A DNA stretch of 64,000 bases from Stomorhina lunata. Lineage: Eukaryota > Arthropoda > Insecta > Diptera > Rhiniidae. Below are positions 24,191 to 34,914 of this stretch, piece after piece. The DNA lies in assembly GCA_933228675.1 (NCBI GenBank), contig OW121744.1, positions 97,011,865 through 97,075,864 on the forward strand. The letters are read 5' to 3'. The position numbers and the translations under genes were made by a program. Positions within the stretch are counted from its first letter, which is position 1, and every line of letters begins with the position of its first letter. A model generated the notes under the pieces. The model was not told where the DNA came from and searched no databases. It saw nothing but the letters and a program-made list of their open reading frames with translations.

Positions 24191-24805
24191 CCTACTGTTA
24201 AGGAATAGTGTTTGTGTGGACATTTGATTTGAATTTTTCCAAATTGTAAGTGGAAGTCAAAACTTTTGTTGGAAGTAAATTCCACTTACGAACACTACGG
24301 CTAAAAAACGGTATAATAATTTGTTCGGTCTACTGGTCAATCGACAACGAAGGAATGAGCTCAAACAGTTAGACGTGCATTCTGTGTGAAAGTTCGAGTT
24401 TTAGGAACGAGTTCCCTGATTGCGTTAGAGCACCTATCAAAGTAGTAACGATAGAACAGTGCGACACAACCCACACTGTGGAAATGTTCAAGACTGTCAA
24501 ACGAGTTAGATACACTACTCTCATCAATAAGCACCTTCGCCCTCTCCTATACTCGGTCGAGAAGCTCCAAAGTAAACTTTGCATGAAAGTTTTATATCAT
24601 TTTCGGTAGAATATAGGTAGTGTAAGTTGGAGAGAAGAGGAATTACTATCTCATCCTGTTCGAAGTTGTGACATCTGCAACAGTAATCACAGTATTGAAG
24701 GTTAAGTCTTCTGGCATGCAACCAAAAAACGCAGTGTTCAGTCAAGGTTAAGATTAGTTTGCGGAGTCGGTTTCTAGGTAGAGATAACAAGCATTAAGAA
24801 CGTTT
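24191..24805. other. Unassigned sequence between two retrotransposon remnants
   Basis: Moderate GC for this window and several 70-90 codon frames on the minus strand without recognisable domains. Probably further decayed mobile DNA. Confidence 0.4.
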
Positions 24806-26400
24806 ATTGTTATAAGCGAGCCCGTAACTTGGTCGATGTTTTCCTGACTCAGGAGAGCACCGGACTTAGCAAGTATGTCTCCAGTGGAGTTATATACCAA
24901 ATATGTTGTTGTGCACGGGTTCCCAGAAAAAATTCAAAATTGCAATGTCTCGCCATCTCGTTAATAGATGTCCGGCATTCGCGACTTAGAACAGATGTCG
25001 CGTAAACATTCGATAAGAATTTTATGGCAACCTGACTGTCTTTGCAGAAACAAATATTCCTGTCGTATATTCTGTGGTATCTTATCCAATTAACAGCTTT
25101 GTATATGTCCGATACCTCGGCTTGAAGAATACCACATAGATCAGGAAACCTAAAACAAATTTCCTTCCCCAATAGCGGAATAAAGCAGCCCCCCTCCCAA
25201 ACCTTTATTTGACTTAGAACCTTCCGTGTGCACCTCCAAACATCTGTCATCAAGGCATTAGGTGTCCCGAGAGATAGTTACAGTAAAAAATATGTCAAAT
25301 AAAGGGATACATTAGTCAATATAGTCAGGGATATTAGTAATTTTATCCAGAATATTAAAGTGCTCAATTGGTGAGTGGGACCAGGTTCCGGTAGTGCTAT
25401 GTCGGACAGCCGAGTTAAGAGAAATTTGTTGTGGCATTAATTCGATTGTGAGCCAGTTCAGCATGACAAAAAGCGCCTAAGATGGTGTGGTTCTTAGAGC
25501 ACCAGTAATAATATTTTAGGACAAGAATCCTGCTGGTTTTAATTGGTGAGTGCAGGCCACCAAACCAACGCACCATATATTAGTGATGGTAGGGTTAAGT
25601 CCTCAAGTTTTGCACTCTACATGAGTAGAGTGCAATGTATATCTTGCATACCCTGAATTGGGTTTTTAGGTTCCAGAACAGTTTTGAGTCCAGAATTACC
25701 TCAAGATATTTGACAAGGTCAGTGAGCGCAAATTCTAACTGCTTTAATTTTGGAAGTGTAAAAATGGGTATTTTATATTTCCGCGAGAAAAGTACAAGTT
25801 CCGTTTTAGTATGATTGACTCCCAGGCCGTTAGAGACACTCCAACAGTTAAGTATGTCCAGAGCTGTTTCAAGGCGCTTTGACAGGGTGTTGAGAAATTT
25901 CCCTGACTATAGCCACATCGTCTATGTAAGCGAATCTCACAGAATCTAGTTCAGTGAGCAGTTTGTTTATAGCAAGGCTCCACAGGTGGGGGATAATACA
26001 CCTCCTTGTTGAGTAGCTTGACATGCTACCTTGTGGATGGTAGCAGTGTCCCAGGTTGTGCTAATGACTCTGGTGAGTAGCTTATATTCGTCGTCCAGTA
26101 TCTATCCTATTCTTTTGAATGTAGACAGCGACCTAGGGAGATGTTGTCAAGATTTTGCGAAGTTTACTTGTATCGGATTTACGTTAGTCGCTGCTACAAA
26201 AGTGCCTTCAGGACTGTTTCTTCGCATTTCTTACAAAATTTTTGAATCTCTATTAACAGGGGCTTTGTAGGGGTTCAAGTTTGCGGTCTTTTTAGCCTAG
26301 TTGACCAGGCAAGACATTCCTTCCCGAGTGTCGCAATGCCAGAGAACGACCAGGGTGGTTTCTTTTTACCTCTTCTGATGGTGAATCTACAAGCCAGATT
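24806..26400 (-). mobile_element. Non-LTR retrotransposon remnant: reverse transcriptase and RNase H, frameshifted
   Basis: On the minus strand, from about 26090 down, the translation gives VACQATQQGGVLSP (conserved RT motif), then in another frame WSLAINKLLTELDSVRFAYI followed by DDVAI (the catalytic Y-x-D-D box, here YIDD). Lower down, 25253-24849 gives ICFCKDSQVAIKFLSNVYAT and NEMARHCNFEFF, the RNase H region also seen at 17711, and ALLSQ at the end. Several frameshifts and stops make it inactive. RT followed by RNase H places it with the I/R1/LOA-type elements. Confidence 0.85.
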
Positions 26401-26417
26401 CGTGGATTAGTCTAAAG

Positions 26418-26519
26418 CAATGTTGGACAAAGTCTCTCTGATTTTGTATTTATTTTGCTAACCCTAGGGGTAGCAAAACACAAAATAAGAGAGAATTAGA
26501 GAGACTTTGCTCAACATTG
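26418..26519. mobile_element. 102-bp hAT-like miniature transposon with 8-bp target duplication
   Basis: The ends CAATGTTGGACAAAGTCTCT and its reverse complement (AGAGACTTTGCTCAACATTG) bound a near-palindrome centred on ACCCTAGGGGT. It is flanked on both sides by GTCTAAAG (26410-26417 and 26520-26527). An 8-bp duplication is the hAT signature. No coding capacity. Confidence 0.9.
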
Positions 26520-26531
26520 GTCTAAAGCTAA

Positions 26532-26871
26532 GATCATACGATTGACAGAAAGAGGCAATTATTGGTGCTTTTTTTTAATTCCAATCGTGTGACTTCACAA
26601 TTTACTGTCCCACACGCCAATCAAAACAAAATTATGCAGATTTGAGGCAATCAAATGCAACTTTGGTATGGCAATCATGTGAACGGTTGATAGGTTACCA
26701 TTCGTCAATAAAAATGCGTCAATATTTGTTGTTTTCTCGTGTATCGTTGTTTCTCAAATTTACCGTGTAGTAATACAATCGTATGACAGGAGTGGGTCAA
26801 TTATTGTCACTTATTAGTTTTGAGGCAATACTTGACTATCAAATTAATGTAAACTGAGGCAATCATATGAC
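26532..26871. mobile_element. Candidate inverted-repeat element rich in CAATCRTRTGAC words
   Basis: GATCATACGATTG at 26532 and its complement CAATCATATGAC ending at 26871 face each other. CAATCGTGTGAC, CAATCATGTGAAC and CAATCGTATGAC occur between, along with repeated GAGGCAAT. The ends are short and no target duplication was found. Confidence 0.4.
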
Positions 26872-27076
26872 CCCATTATGTTAATATTTTGTATAGACAC
26901 TATAATTCGTATTTATTTTGTCTCGCAAATAAGATATAATTCATGGTTTTTGATTAGTCTAGAATTTGGGATACTCTTCTCTGAGGTTGTTTATTGCAAT
27001 AATAAATAATTGTAATAAATTTACATCCTAGCGCATTATTTACAAATTTTTATTCAAAATATTTTTTGCGATCTAA

Positions 27077-27592
27077 TCAATATGCTATATAGTGAAAATG
27101 AAGACCGGACTCTTTACTCATACACAATTCGAAACCAAAGCCCAAAGCACAGCTGTCCTCGCCCTTTACCTTCGAGCATTTTGTTATAACATCATTAGCC
27201 TTCTTCTTGTCATTGATCAGAGTGGGTAGATGTTGGCGTAAAAAGGTCTCATTCGGTTTACCATCCACAAATATACCAAATCCCTCTATATAACAGGCCG
27301 AGAAACATTGGATATGTTTGGGGGTATTTTCCAAGGTGCTGTTGACAGTAAAGAGGCGATGCTGATAAATCAATTTGGCTTCTTCTTTGGTTATATTGGT
27401 TTGTTTAATGCATTTTTGACGCAAATCCTCGAGACGTTGTTCTAGGACTTCCTCGTCATCGTCATGCTTTGAAAAGGGAAATGTTGTTAATATAATTTTT
27501 AGTTATTTAAAAGGTTAACTAACCGTATGTGCAGCTGTTAAGTGTAAATTAATGAAAACCATTAAAATCATTAAAAATATAAATTGTTTCAT
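27077..27592 (-). CDS. Odorant-binding protein, classic six-cysteine type, diverged copy (two exons)
   Basis: Exon 1 is 27592-27524 (23 codons; hydrophobic signal peptide MKQFIFLMILMVFINLHLTA). A 57-bp intron follows (donor GTTAGT, acceptor CAAAG), and exon 2 is 27466-27077. The joined product is 152 residues. The six PBP/GOBP cysteines fall at residues 42, 77, 81, 120, 129 and 138 (C-X34-C-X3-C-X38-C-X8-C-X8-C), the usual three-disulfide OBP pattern. An AATAAA lies about 23 bp past the stop (27054-27049, minus strand). By family knowledge this is a small secreted alpha-helical protein carrying hydrophobic ligands in sensillar lymph or other fluids. It points away from the five tandem genes and lacks their FESC-x-W ending, so it is an older paralogue. 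It most resembles the Drosophila Obp56 group in style, but I cannot assign an orthologue. An in-frame TTG at 27424 inside exon 2 is not the start, since coding continues upstream to a good splice acceptor. Confidence 0.92.
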
Positions 27593-28079
27593 TTTGAACA
27601 ATTTTATTAATTTTGCTGTCAATATAATAAGTTTGCGGCCGTTATTGTCTTTATTAAAACCATGTTCTGTTCATGGTTATTTGAATTTTCAGTTTGAAAA
27701 TCATGAGTATTTATGGGAAAATATTTCTATTTTAAAGACCAAACCACAATTTTCAAAAAAAAAAAAACTTCAAATGATTTTATTTTTTAATAATATTTAT
27801 TTAATTAAAAGTTATGTTTAAATATTAGCCAGCATAACTTTAGAAAAAGTTATCAAAGTTAGAAAAAGTGTGCCTGAAATAATTGAATTTTACTTGCGAA
27901 TATAAAAAATTACAACAAATGGTTATTAAAATTAAAATTTTTTGAAGAGTTAATTTGATTTTGATTTAATTAAATTTTTTTGTGACAAACCTCAGCAAAC
28001 CACAAAATTGATTAAAAATTCATATTTAAACAGCAGACGGATATGGGAAAGTTATTATTAAATTCAACAACTTGCAACA
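27593..28079. promoter_or_regulatory. Shared upstream region between divergent OBP genes
   Basis: This 487-bp spacer separates the minus-strand OBP start (27592) from the first plus-strand OBP start (28080), so it must hold both promoters. The plus-strand side has a clear TATA element at 28023. On the minus-strand side I see only AT-rich sequence and no convincing TATA/initiator pair. An open frame crossing the spacer on the plus strand (from 27552) is antisense to the signal-peptide exon and is not a gene. Co-regulation of the pair is inference. Confidence 0.6.
28023..28060 (+). promoter_or_regulatory. Core promoter of OBP gene A
   Basis: TATTTAAA at 28023-28030 is followed about 34 bp later by an initiator-like TTATT, whose A (about 28057) is the likely transcription start, 23 bp before the ATG. 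The same layout recurs in all four downstream paralogues, which supports its function. The start site is predicted, not observed. Confidence 0.75.
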
Positions 28080-28557
28080 ATGAAAACTATTATTTGTCAT
28101 TTACTAATCCTGGTAGTATTTCTTGGTCTAAATATCCAAAAAACAGGGGTAAGTTCTTACACAAAAGAAAATCAAACACCAAATAAATCCCTCTTTATTC
28201 CAGGCCGTGGACGAAAAAACCGCCAAAGAAGCTGCTCAAACTTGCTCCAAAGATTCCAGCCTTACCGGCGCTGAACTTCAGCGCATTCTTACTAATCAAA
28301 TATACGATAACAAGCAACCAGAAGCTTCGAAGAATATTAAATGTTTCCTTATGTGCTTCTACAAAAAAGTTGGCCTTATTTCGGAAAATGGTCAGAGGAA
28401 AATGGATACTCTTTTGGAATATGTGGAACGAAAGTATCCAGAGAAAAAAGATGCCGTTAAGGCGGCCTTGGATAAATGTGCCAACACCAAAATGCCTGAT
28501 CCTTGCGATGAGGTATATGCCTTTGAATCTTGCCTCTGGAAGGTTTTGTTAATGTAA
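28080..28557 (+). CDS. Odorant-binding protein A of the tandem cluster (two exons)
   Basis: Exon 1 is 28080-28148 (23 codons, signal peptide beginning MKTIICHLLILVVFLG). The intron is 28149-28203 (55 bp, GTAAGT...CCAG). Exon 2 is 28204-28557. The product is 140 residues with cysteines at 37, 70, 74, 115, 124 and 133 (C-X32-C-X3-C-X40-C-X8-C-X8-C), matching the PBP/GOBP family. Shared cluster motifs are NIKCF-x2-CFYKK-x-G after cysteine 2 and FESC-x-W near the C-terminus. The mature protein should be secreted and bind a small hydrophobic ligand in sensory or other extracellular fluid. AATAAA lies at 28579-28584. An unspliced frame reading through the intron gives a false 64-residue product. 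It is the first of five same-strand paralogues. Family assignment is firm; ligand and tissue are unknown. Confidence 0.95.
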
Positions 28558-28629
28558 AGGATTTTAAAGAAACTTTTTAATAAAAATACAAGTTTTCAAT
28601 ATTGCAATATCACGGTTTAATAATTTTGT

Positions 28630-28730
28630 TTCAATAGAAATATTTTTCCATAGAAAAATTTTCGATAGAAATATTTTCTAAAGAAATATTTTTCTAAAGA
28701 AAAATCTATAGTAATATTAAAAAAATAAAA
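28630..28730. repeat. Short trace of the 31-bp satellite just after OBP gene A
   Basis: Two to three units (AGAAAAATTTTCGATAGAAA) of the same variant as the 6.8-11-kb array, 70 bp beyond the gene's stop. Confidence 0.8.
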
Positions 28731-30800
28731 ACATTTTGAAAAATTTCTTATAAAAATAAGAAATTTTTGATAATTTCCTACAAAAATAAGAAATTTTTAA
28801 AAATTCCTATAAAAATTTTTGAGAAATTTCCTATACACAAAAAAAAGAAATTTTTGAAAAATTTGTTATAAAAATAAAAAATTTTGAAAATTTTCCTATA
28901 AAACTAAGAAATTTCTGAAAAATTTTCTATAAAAATAAGAAATTTTTGAAACATTTCCTATAAAAATTAAAAATGTTTGAAAAGTTTCCTATAAAAGTAA
29001 GAAATTTTTGAAAAATTTCCTATAAACCTAATTTTTGAAAAATTTCCTATAAAACTAATTTTTGAAAAATTTCCTATAAAACTAAGAAATTTTTGAAAAG
29101 TTTCCTTTAAAAATAAAAAATTTTGAACAATTTCCTATAAAAACAAGAAATTTTAAAAAATTATTATATAAAAATAAGAAATTTTTGAAAAATTTCCTAT
29201 AAAAATAGGAAATTTTTGAAAAATTTCCTATAAAAATAAAAAATGTTTGGAAAATTTCCTATAAAAATAAGAAATTTTTGAAAGATTTCCTAAAGAAATA
29301 AAAAGATTTTGAAAAATTTTCTATAAAAATAAGAAATTTTTGAAAAATTTCCTATAAAAATGAGAAATTTTTGAAAAATTTTCTATAAAAAAAAGAAAAT
29401 TTTCCTACAGAAATAAGAAACTCTTAAAAAATTTCCAATAAAAAAACTAAATTTTTGAAAAAATTCCTATAAAAAAAAGAAATTTTTGAAAAATTTCCTA
29501 TAAAATAAGAAATTTTTGAAAATTATACTATAAAACTAAGAAATTTTTTAATTTTGAAAAATATCCCATAAAAATAAGAAATTTTTGAAATTTTTTTTAT
29601 AAAAATTAAAAAATTATTGGAAATTTTCGTATAAAAATAAGAAATTTTTGAAAATATTTTATAAAAATAAGAAATTTTGGAAAAATTTTATATAAAAATA
29701 AGAAATTTTTGAAAAGTTCTATAAAGATAAGAAATGTTTAAAAAAATTCCTATAAAAATAAAAAATTTTAAATAAATTTCCTATAAAAATAAGAATTTTT
29801 GAAATTTTTCCAAAATTTCTTATTTTTATAAAAATTTTTAAAATTTCTAATTTTTATAAAAAAGTTTCCTATTTTTATAAGGCATTTTTTTAAAATTTCT
29901 TATTTTTATAAGGAATTTTTCAATTTTTTTTTATTTTTATATGAATTTTTTCAAAAATTTCTTATTTTTAAAAAAATGTTCAAAACTTTCATATTTTTTT
30001 GAGAAATTTTTCAAAAATTTTGTTATTTTTATGGAATTTTTTTTTAAATTTATTATTTTTAAAAATTTAAGATTTTTTTTGTGAATTTTTCAAAAATTTC
30101 TTATTTTTATAGGTTTTTTTTGTAAATTTCTAAAAAATTTTTTAACAAATTTCTTATTTTTATAGCAAATTTTTTAAAAATTTGCTTGGTTTATATTTTT
30201 AAAAAATTTCTTATTATTAAAAAAGTTCTTATTTTTTAAAAATCTCTTATGTTTTAAAAATTTCTTATTTTTATAGGAAATTTTTCAACAAATTCTTATT
30301 TTTATAGGAAATTTCTCAAAAATTTCTTATTTTAATACGAAATTTTTCAAAAATTTCTTATTTTTATACGAAATTTCTCAAAAATTTCTTATTTTTATAC
30401 GAAATTTCTCAAAAAATTCTTATTTTTATACGAAATTTAAAAAAAAAAATTTTTTTTATAGGAAATTTATCAAAAATTTCTCATTTTTATAGGAAATTTT
30501 TCAAAATCTTCTTATTTATATAGAAAATTTTTCAAAAATTTCTTATTTTTTTAGAAAAATTATCAAAATATACTTATTTTTATAGAAATTTTTTCAAAAA
30601 TTTCTTATTTTTCAGAAGATTTTTTAAAAATTTCTTATTTTTTTTTAGAAAATTTTTCAAAAATTTCTTATTTTTATAGGAAATGTTTTAAAATTTCTTA
30701 TTTTTAGAGAAAAATTTCTAATTTTTATTGGAAAATATTCAAAAATTTCTTATTTTTATAGGAAAGTTTTTAAAAATTTCTTATTTTTATAGAAAATTTT
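28731..30800. repeat. Head-to-head satellite arrays forming a large inverted repeat
   Basis: 28731 to about 29805 is a 31-bp tandem repeat (AAATTTTTGAAAAATTTCC plus TATAAAAATAAG). About 29810 to 30800 is its reverse complement (CTTATTTTTATAGGAAATTT plus TTCAAAAATTT). The switch of orientation is at about 29800-29815. Units are diverged in both arms, so the inversion is not recent. Confidence 0.93.
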
Positions 30801-30815
30801 TAGAAGCCTCTACCA

Positions 30816-31128
30816 GGGGCCAAATTACCGCATTCGATATCGATCGAAAATTCAGACTTTTAAGAGAATATTGTGAAGTATACTTTAGGGATGTTCAAAG
30901 TTCGATGTTCGATGCAAAAAGTTTGTTGAAATTGAAATCCATTTTGATTCGTTTGTAAAAATATATATTGTTCAATTAAAACTCTTTTACTATAGTTCAT
31001 TTTTTGGCAAATAACTTCAAAAAATATAGTATCTTTTGAATTAATTTGATTATACTTAAAGTATGCTATACAAATGTTTTGAAAATATCTAAGATTTCGG
31101 TCGGTATCGAATCCGGTAATTTGGCCCC
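30816..31128. mobile_element. GGGGCCAAAT miniature transposon, copy 1 (313 bp)
   Basis: Starts GGGGCCAAATTACCGCATTC and ends with the complementary GAATCCGGTAATTTGGCCCC. The terminal inverted repeats extend about 85 bp (AATATTGTGAAGTATACTTT on one side). No coding capacity. Confidence 0.85.
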
Positions 31129-31471
31129 AGGATAACCTTCGAAAATGTTTCCAAAGGAACTCACAGAATGGTTCAAATAGAAGAAAATCTCTCAAAAGTT
31201 ATATGAAATTGGAGATGAGATTAGGATTGAACCGCATGATTTTTTAATATATCGGCTTTTTAAATATTGAAATATTTATGGTTTAAAGCTTAAACTATTC
31301 CACTTTAGTTTGTTTGAATTGTGTGAATACCGCATCTAATTATGAACAAATTAACAACTTAAAAGTACCGGAAACAATTGAATATATTTATGAGTAATTT
31401 TGAAATAAACCATTTTCGATGATAGTTCAGAATATTTTGATTGTAAATCCGGCATTTCTAATTTCATTTTA
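31129..31471. other. Spacer between two miniature transposons
   Basis: AT-rich, no gene or repeat recognised. Confidence 0.5.
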
Positions 31472-31785
31472 GGGGCCAAATCGCGGCATTCGTTATCGAT
31501 CGAAATGTAATATATTTCAAAATGTATTTGTGTAGCATACTTTTAGGATAATCGAAAAATATTTCATATTTAAGGTTCACTACATTGTAACTTATTTGTC
31601 AAAAGTTCTCTGATAGTAAGAAAAAAGTTTTGACAAACAAACGGATATGTTTAGATATCAAATTTTATCAAACGTTAAGCAAAATAAATGATTTTGAAAA
31701 TCCTTTTGGTATGCTACACAATATTTGCCTTAAAGTCAGAGCCTTCAATCGATATTGAATGCGGCGATTATGTCTCGGATTTAAA
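31472..31785. mobile_element. GGGGCCAAAT miniature transposon, copy 2 (about 314 bp)
   Basis: Starts GGGGCCAAATCGCGGCATTC and ends with TGAATGCGGCGATTATGTCT, a mutated complement. The inner TGTGTAGCATACTTTTAGG and GGTATGCTACACAATATTTG pair with each other. More decayed at its right end than copies 1 and 3. Confidence 0.78.
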
Positions 31786-32024
31786 TAGTAAATGTCTTCT
31801 AAACTTTGGAATTTAAAAAAAGTCATAATGATTTTAAGGATTTAAGAAATAATTTTAATTTTCTATAAAAAAAGAAACTTTTTTATAACAATTGCTAGTG
31901 TTATAAAATGCTTTTGGATATGGTGTAAAGAAAAAATTATTAATATGAAAATTAAATAATTGTTGTGGGAGATAATTTGATGTTGATTTAATTTAATATC
32001 TATAAAAACTAGTCTAAAAAATAG

Positions 32025-32060
32025 TATTTAAACGCCAGCGGATATGGCAAAGTTATCATT
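32025..32060 (+). promoter_or_regulatory. Core promoter of OBP gene B
   Basis: TATTTAAA at 32025-32032, then TCATT with its A at 32058, which is 23 bp before the ATG at 32081. The sequence between and after these sites (AAGTTATCATTAAATTC) is almost the same as in genes A and C. Confidence 0.78.
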
Positions 32061-32080
32061 AAATTCGACAACTTGCAACA

Positions 32081-32570
32081 ATGAAAAGTTTGACATGTCA
32101 TTTATTGCTCTTAATTGTGGCACTTAGTCTGAACACGCTACAGTCAAAGGTAAGTTTTTTTTCAAAATTTCATATGACCTTAAATTTAAATGTAAACATT
32201 ATTCTATTTCCAGGCGTCTGATGATGACAAAGAACCCGTAGCTGCTGCTGAGGCTTGCATTATGGAAAGTAGCCTAAGCAACGCTGAAGTTAAGTTCATT
32301 GAAGACGATTTCCTATTTAGTCTCCAGTATCCGGAGCCTTCGCACAATGTAAAATGTTTTGTATTGTGTGTGTACAAAAAATTCGGTATCGTTCAGCCAG
32401 ATGGCTCTAAGAAGCTGGACGTAGTACAGGAATATTTTGAAGAGAAATTTCCTGAAAAAAAGGATGTCATCAAGCCTGCTTTGGACAAATGTAATGGCAT
32501 TCGAATGGCAAATTCATGTGATGAAATTTATGCTTTTGAGTCTTGTATTTGGAAAAGTTTGGCTATGTAA
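32081..32570 (+). CDS. Odorant-binding protein B of the tandem cluster (two exons)
   Basis: Exon 1 is 32081-32149 (23 codons, signal peptide beginning MKSLTCHLLLLIVALSLN). The intron is 32150-32213 (64 bp, GTAAGT...CCAG). Exon 2 is 32214-32570. The product is 141 residues with cysteines at 38, 71, 75, 116, 125 and 134, the same spacing as gene A. The mature N-terminus is acidic (ASDDDKE) before the first helix. It carries the cluster motifs KCF-x2-C-x-YKK-x-G and YAFESCIWK. Polyadenylation signal at 32621-32626. It is expected to be a secreted ligand carrier like its paralogues. Its flanks contain members of one miniature transposon family on both sides (30816-31785 upstream, 32671-32931 downstream). 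Confidence 0.95.
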
Positions 32571-32670
32571 GGATGGGGGTTATGTTTATTTAATTGAAGT
32601 TAGGCTATGATATAAAAGTCAATAAAGATATATTAATGTTCTCATAAGTAAATCAATTTTTTTTTGATCA

Positions 32671-32931
32671 GGGGTCAAAACAGCGCATTCGACTTTTAAG
32701 AAAATATTTTGTAGCATACCTAAGGGATTTAAAATAATTTATTTTGCAAAAAGTTTAATAAAATTTTTGTTTGTCAAGACATTTAGTATAAATTTAATTA
32801 TTTTACTATCAGGGAGCCTTTGACATATAAGTTAAAATGTAGTGAACCTTATATGTTATGTATTATTAAAATTAACCTAAAAGTATGCTACACATATGGT
32901 TCTAAAACATCGAACGCTACGATTTGACCCC
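32671..32931. mobile_element. GGGGCCAAAT-family miniature transposon, copy 3 (261 bp)
   Basis: Starts GGGGTCAAAACAGCGCATTC and ends GAACGCTACGATTTGACCCC, with internal TGTAGCATACC / AGTATGCTACAC pairs as in the other copies. Shorter and diverged from them. Confidence 0.82.
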
Positions 32932-33039
32932 AATATTTAAAGCTTAAAATCAAAAAGTATGAATAACAAAATTTTACATATAAAGATAATGTTTCGAAGT
33001 CATTTCTGTTTCTTACGATTCAAGTACACATAAGTTTCG

Positions 33040-33740
33040 TAAAAATGGTTTTGGACCATATAGCTCTTTCAATTATTGTCCAATATGGTTGATTTTTCAT
33101 TATGAAATGGGCTTGAAGAAACAAAGAAAAAACGTGTTCAATTTATTATAATAACTGTTATGGGTTTTAAGTTATTTCATTTAGAAAATACAAAAAATCC
33201 TTTTTCTCTTCGATTTTGTTTAGTTTTTGACCCATTGTGCTTATGATATAAAATTTATAATATAAAAAAAATACTGACATATAGCCAACAGTTCACAAAA
33301 TAAAACGGCGAAACTTGTTTTTAAATATCTTGAACCGTTTAATGTTAAAAAATATCGGAAGTCAAATATTTTTCGCTAATCGAAAAAAGTATATTTTTTC
33401 TCAAAAATATGGTATCAATTTATTACTTTTTACAAAGAAGTTTTTTTTATAAAATGTTAATGTTTTAATAAAAATTCATAAAAAAATGGGGTTCTAGGAT
33501 GATTTTAAACCCAAATTAAAGTCAGTGAAGCATTCCCTTTACTTACAACATTGAACGAAATTTGTCTAATTTCAATAAAAATTTTTGTGTTTTCGAACAT
33601 ATAACAAAAAATTCAAACCGATTTTGTAACTTTCTGAAATGCAGTTATATAGTCTCATATATTCCTTTTTGATTTCAAAAATAATAGGTAGCGTGAATTC
33701 ATAAACGAATTCAGAAAATCGATTTTTTTAAAAAATGGCA
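33040..33740 (+). repeat. Dispersed repeat family C, copy 1
   Basis: AT-rich, non-coding. It reappears in reverse orientation at 49040-49390 and 50985-51110. Landmarks are GGTTCTAGGATGATTTTAAA (33491), GTGTTTTCGAACATATAAC and CAATTATTGTCCAATATGG. This copy is not interrupted by satellite. Confidence 0.75.
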
Positions 33741-34002
33741 AAGTTCTTTAGTCAAATTTTGTCAACAATACACTTTTTAGTTTTCTAATATTGTTTTAAA
33801 ATCGATTCATTAGTTGCAAAGATATCAGACAAAAAGTTTAAGTTTTTTTAATGAAAAATGTATAAAAAACCAGTTGTTGGAAAACTTTAGCAAAATAATA
33901 ATTAATTAAATTCCAATTATGTTTGAAGAAAAAATTTGAATTAAATTTAAAATAAATATTTAATAATAGGTTACTGGCCCATTGAGTTTTAATATTAGTA
34001 TG

Positions 34003-34040
34003 TATATAAAAAGCTGACAGAAAAAGCAAAGTTATCATTA
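34003..34040 (+). promoter_or_regulatory. Core promoter of OBP gene C
   Basis: TATATAAA at 34003-34010, then TCATT with its A at 34037, 23 bp before the ATG at 34060. This is the only cluster member with TATATAAA in place of TATTTAAA. Confidence 0.76.
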
Positions 34041-34059
34041 AATTCTACAATTTGCGACA

Positions 34060-34543
34060 ATGAAAATCATAACTTGTTGCTTCCTCCTTCCTATTGTGAC
34101 ACTCAGTCTAAACATCATAAAAACGAAGGTGAGCTATCCTAAGCAGATATTGTTTAAAGTTAATCAATATTAAATACGCTTAATTTCAGGCTAATCCTGT
34201 TGAAGTCAATGCCACTGCAACAGCAGCTGAGGCTTGTGTTAAGGAAAGCGGTCTAACGAGGCCTGAGATTAAAATGATTGACACTGATGAGATATTTAAT
34301 CTCGAAAAACCTTCTCAGAATATAAAATGTTTTCTTAATTGCTTCTACAAAAAAGTAGGCATTATTCAGCCAGATGGCACCAAGAATCTGGATATAGTCC
34401 TATACTACTTTCAGCAAAAATTTCCTGAGAAAGTTTATGCCGCTAAAGAGGGAATTGCAAAATGTGCCAGCACTAAAATGTCAAATCCATGTGAGGAAAT
34501 TTTCGCGTTCGAGTCTTGCATATGGAATACTTTGGTGTTATAA
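34060..34543 (+). CDS. Odorant-binding protein C of the tandem cluster (two exons)
   Basis: Exon 1 is 34060-34128 (23 codons, signal peptide beginning MKIITCCFLLPIVTLSLN). The intron is 34129-34189 (61 bp, GTGAGC...TCAG). Exon 2 is 34190-34543. The product is 140 residues with cysteines at 39, 70, 74, 115, 124 and 133. The first spacer is X30, two residues shorter than in the paralogues (a small deletion just before NIKCF). The pattern is otherwise complete, and I see no break. It shares YYFQQKFPE with gene D, which points to those two as the closest pair. The likely polyadenylation signal is at 34659-34664. Secreted binding protein by family; ligand unknown. Confidence 0.95.
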
Positions 34544-34559
34544 AACAATTGTAACAATT

Positions 34560-34914
34560 GATCCACACTTGACATTGCATACTTTAGAACTAGAGATTTA
34601 ATACGCAGCCGATTGCTGACGACCTCAAAACCATAGATGGCGCCACTTTATTATTGTAAATAAATAGTGTTAAACAAAAAAAAAACTTTTTTTCAAAAAG
34701 CAAAATTGTTATGTTTTTCTTAAAATCTTCTAATTAGTTTAAAAGATATGACAAATGAACTTAAACAATGTGATTACATTTTTTTCAGTTAACTTTATTT
34801 ATTACTACAAATTATTCAGTTTTCATGACAAATTCGAATAAATCTTATGAAAGCTTTGTCATTTTCAGCAAAAAAAAATCGACAAAAACTATCAACAATC
34901 TTTTTCTAAATCAT
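34560..34914. other. 3' flank of OBP gene C
   Basis: Contains the likely polyadenylation signal and an AT-rich spacer; nothing else recognised. Confidence 0.5.

Noticed and set aside
27552..27821. 89-codon plus-strand frame between the divergent OBP genes
   Set aside because: It lies antisense to the signal-peptide exon of the minus-strand OBP and then runs through AT-rich promoter sequence.
28370..28552. 60-codon frame inside OBP gene A
   Set aside because: Out-of-frame shadow of the real second exon.
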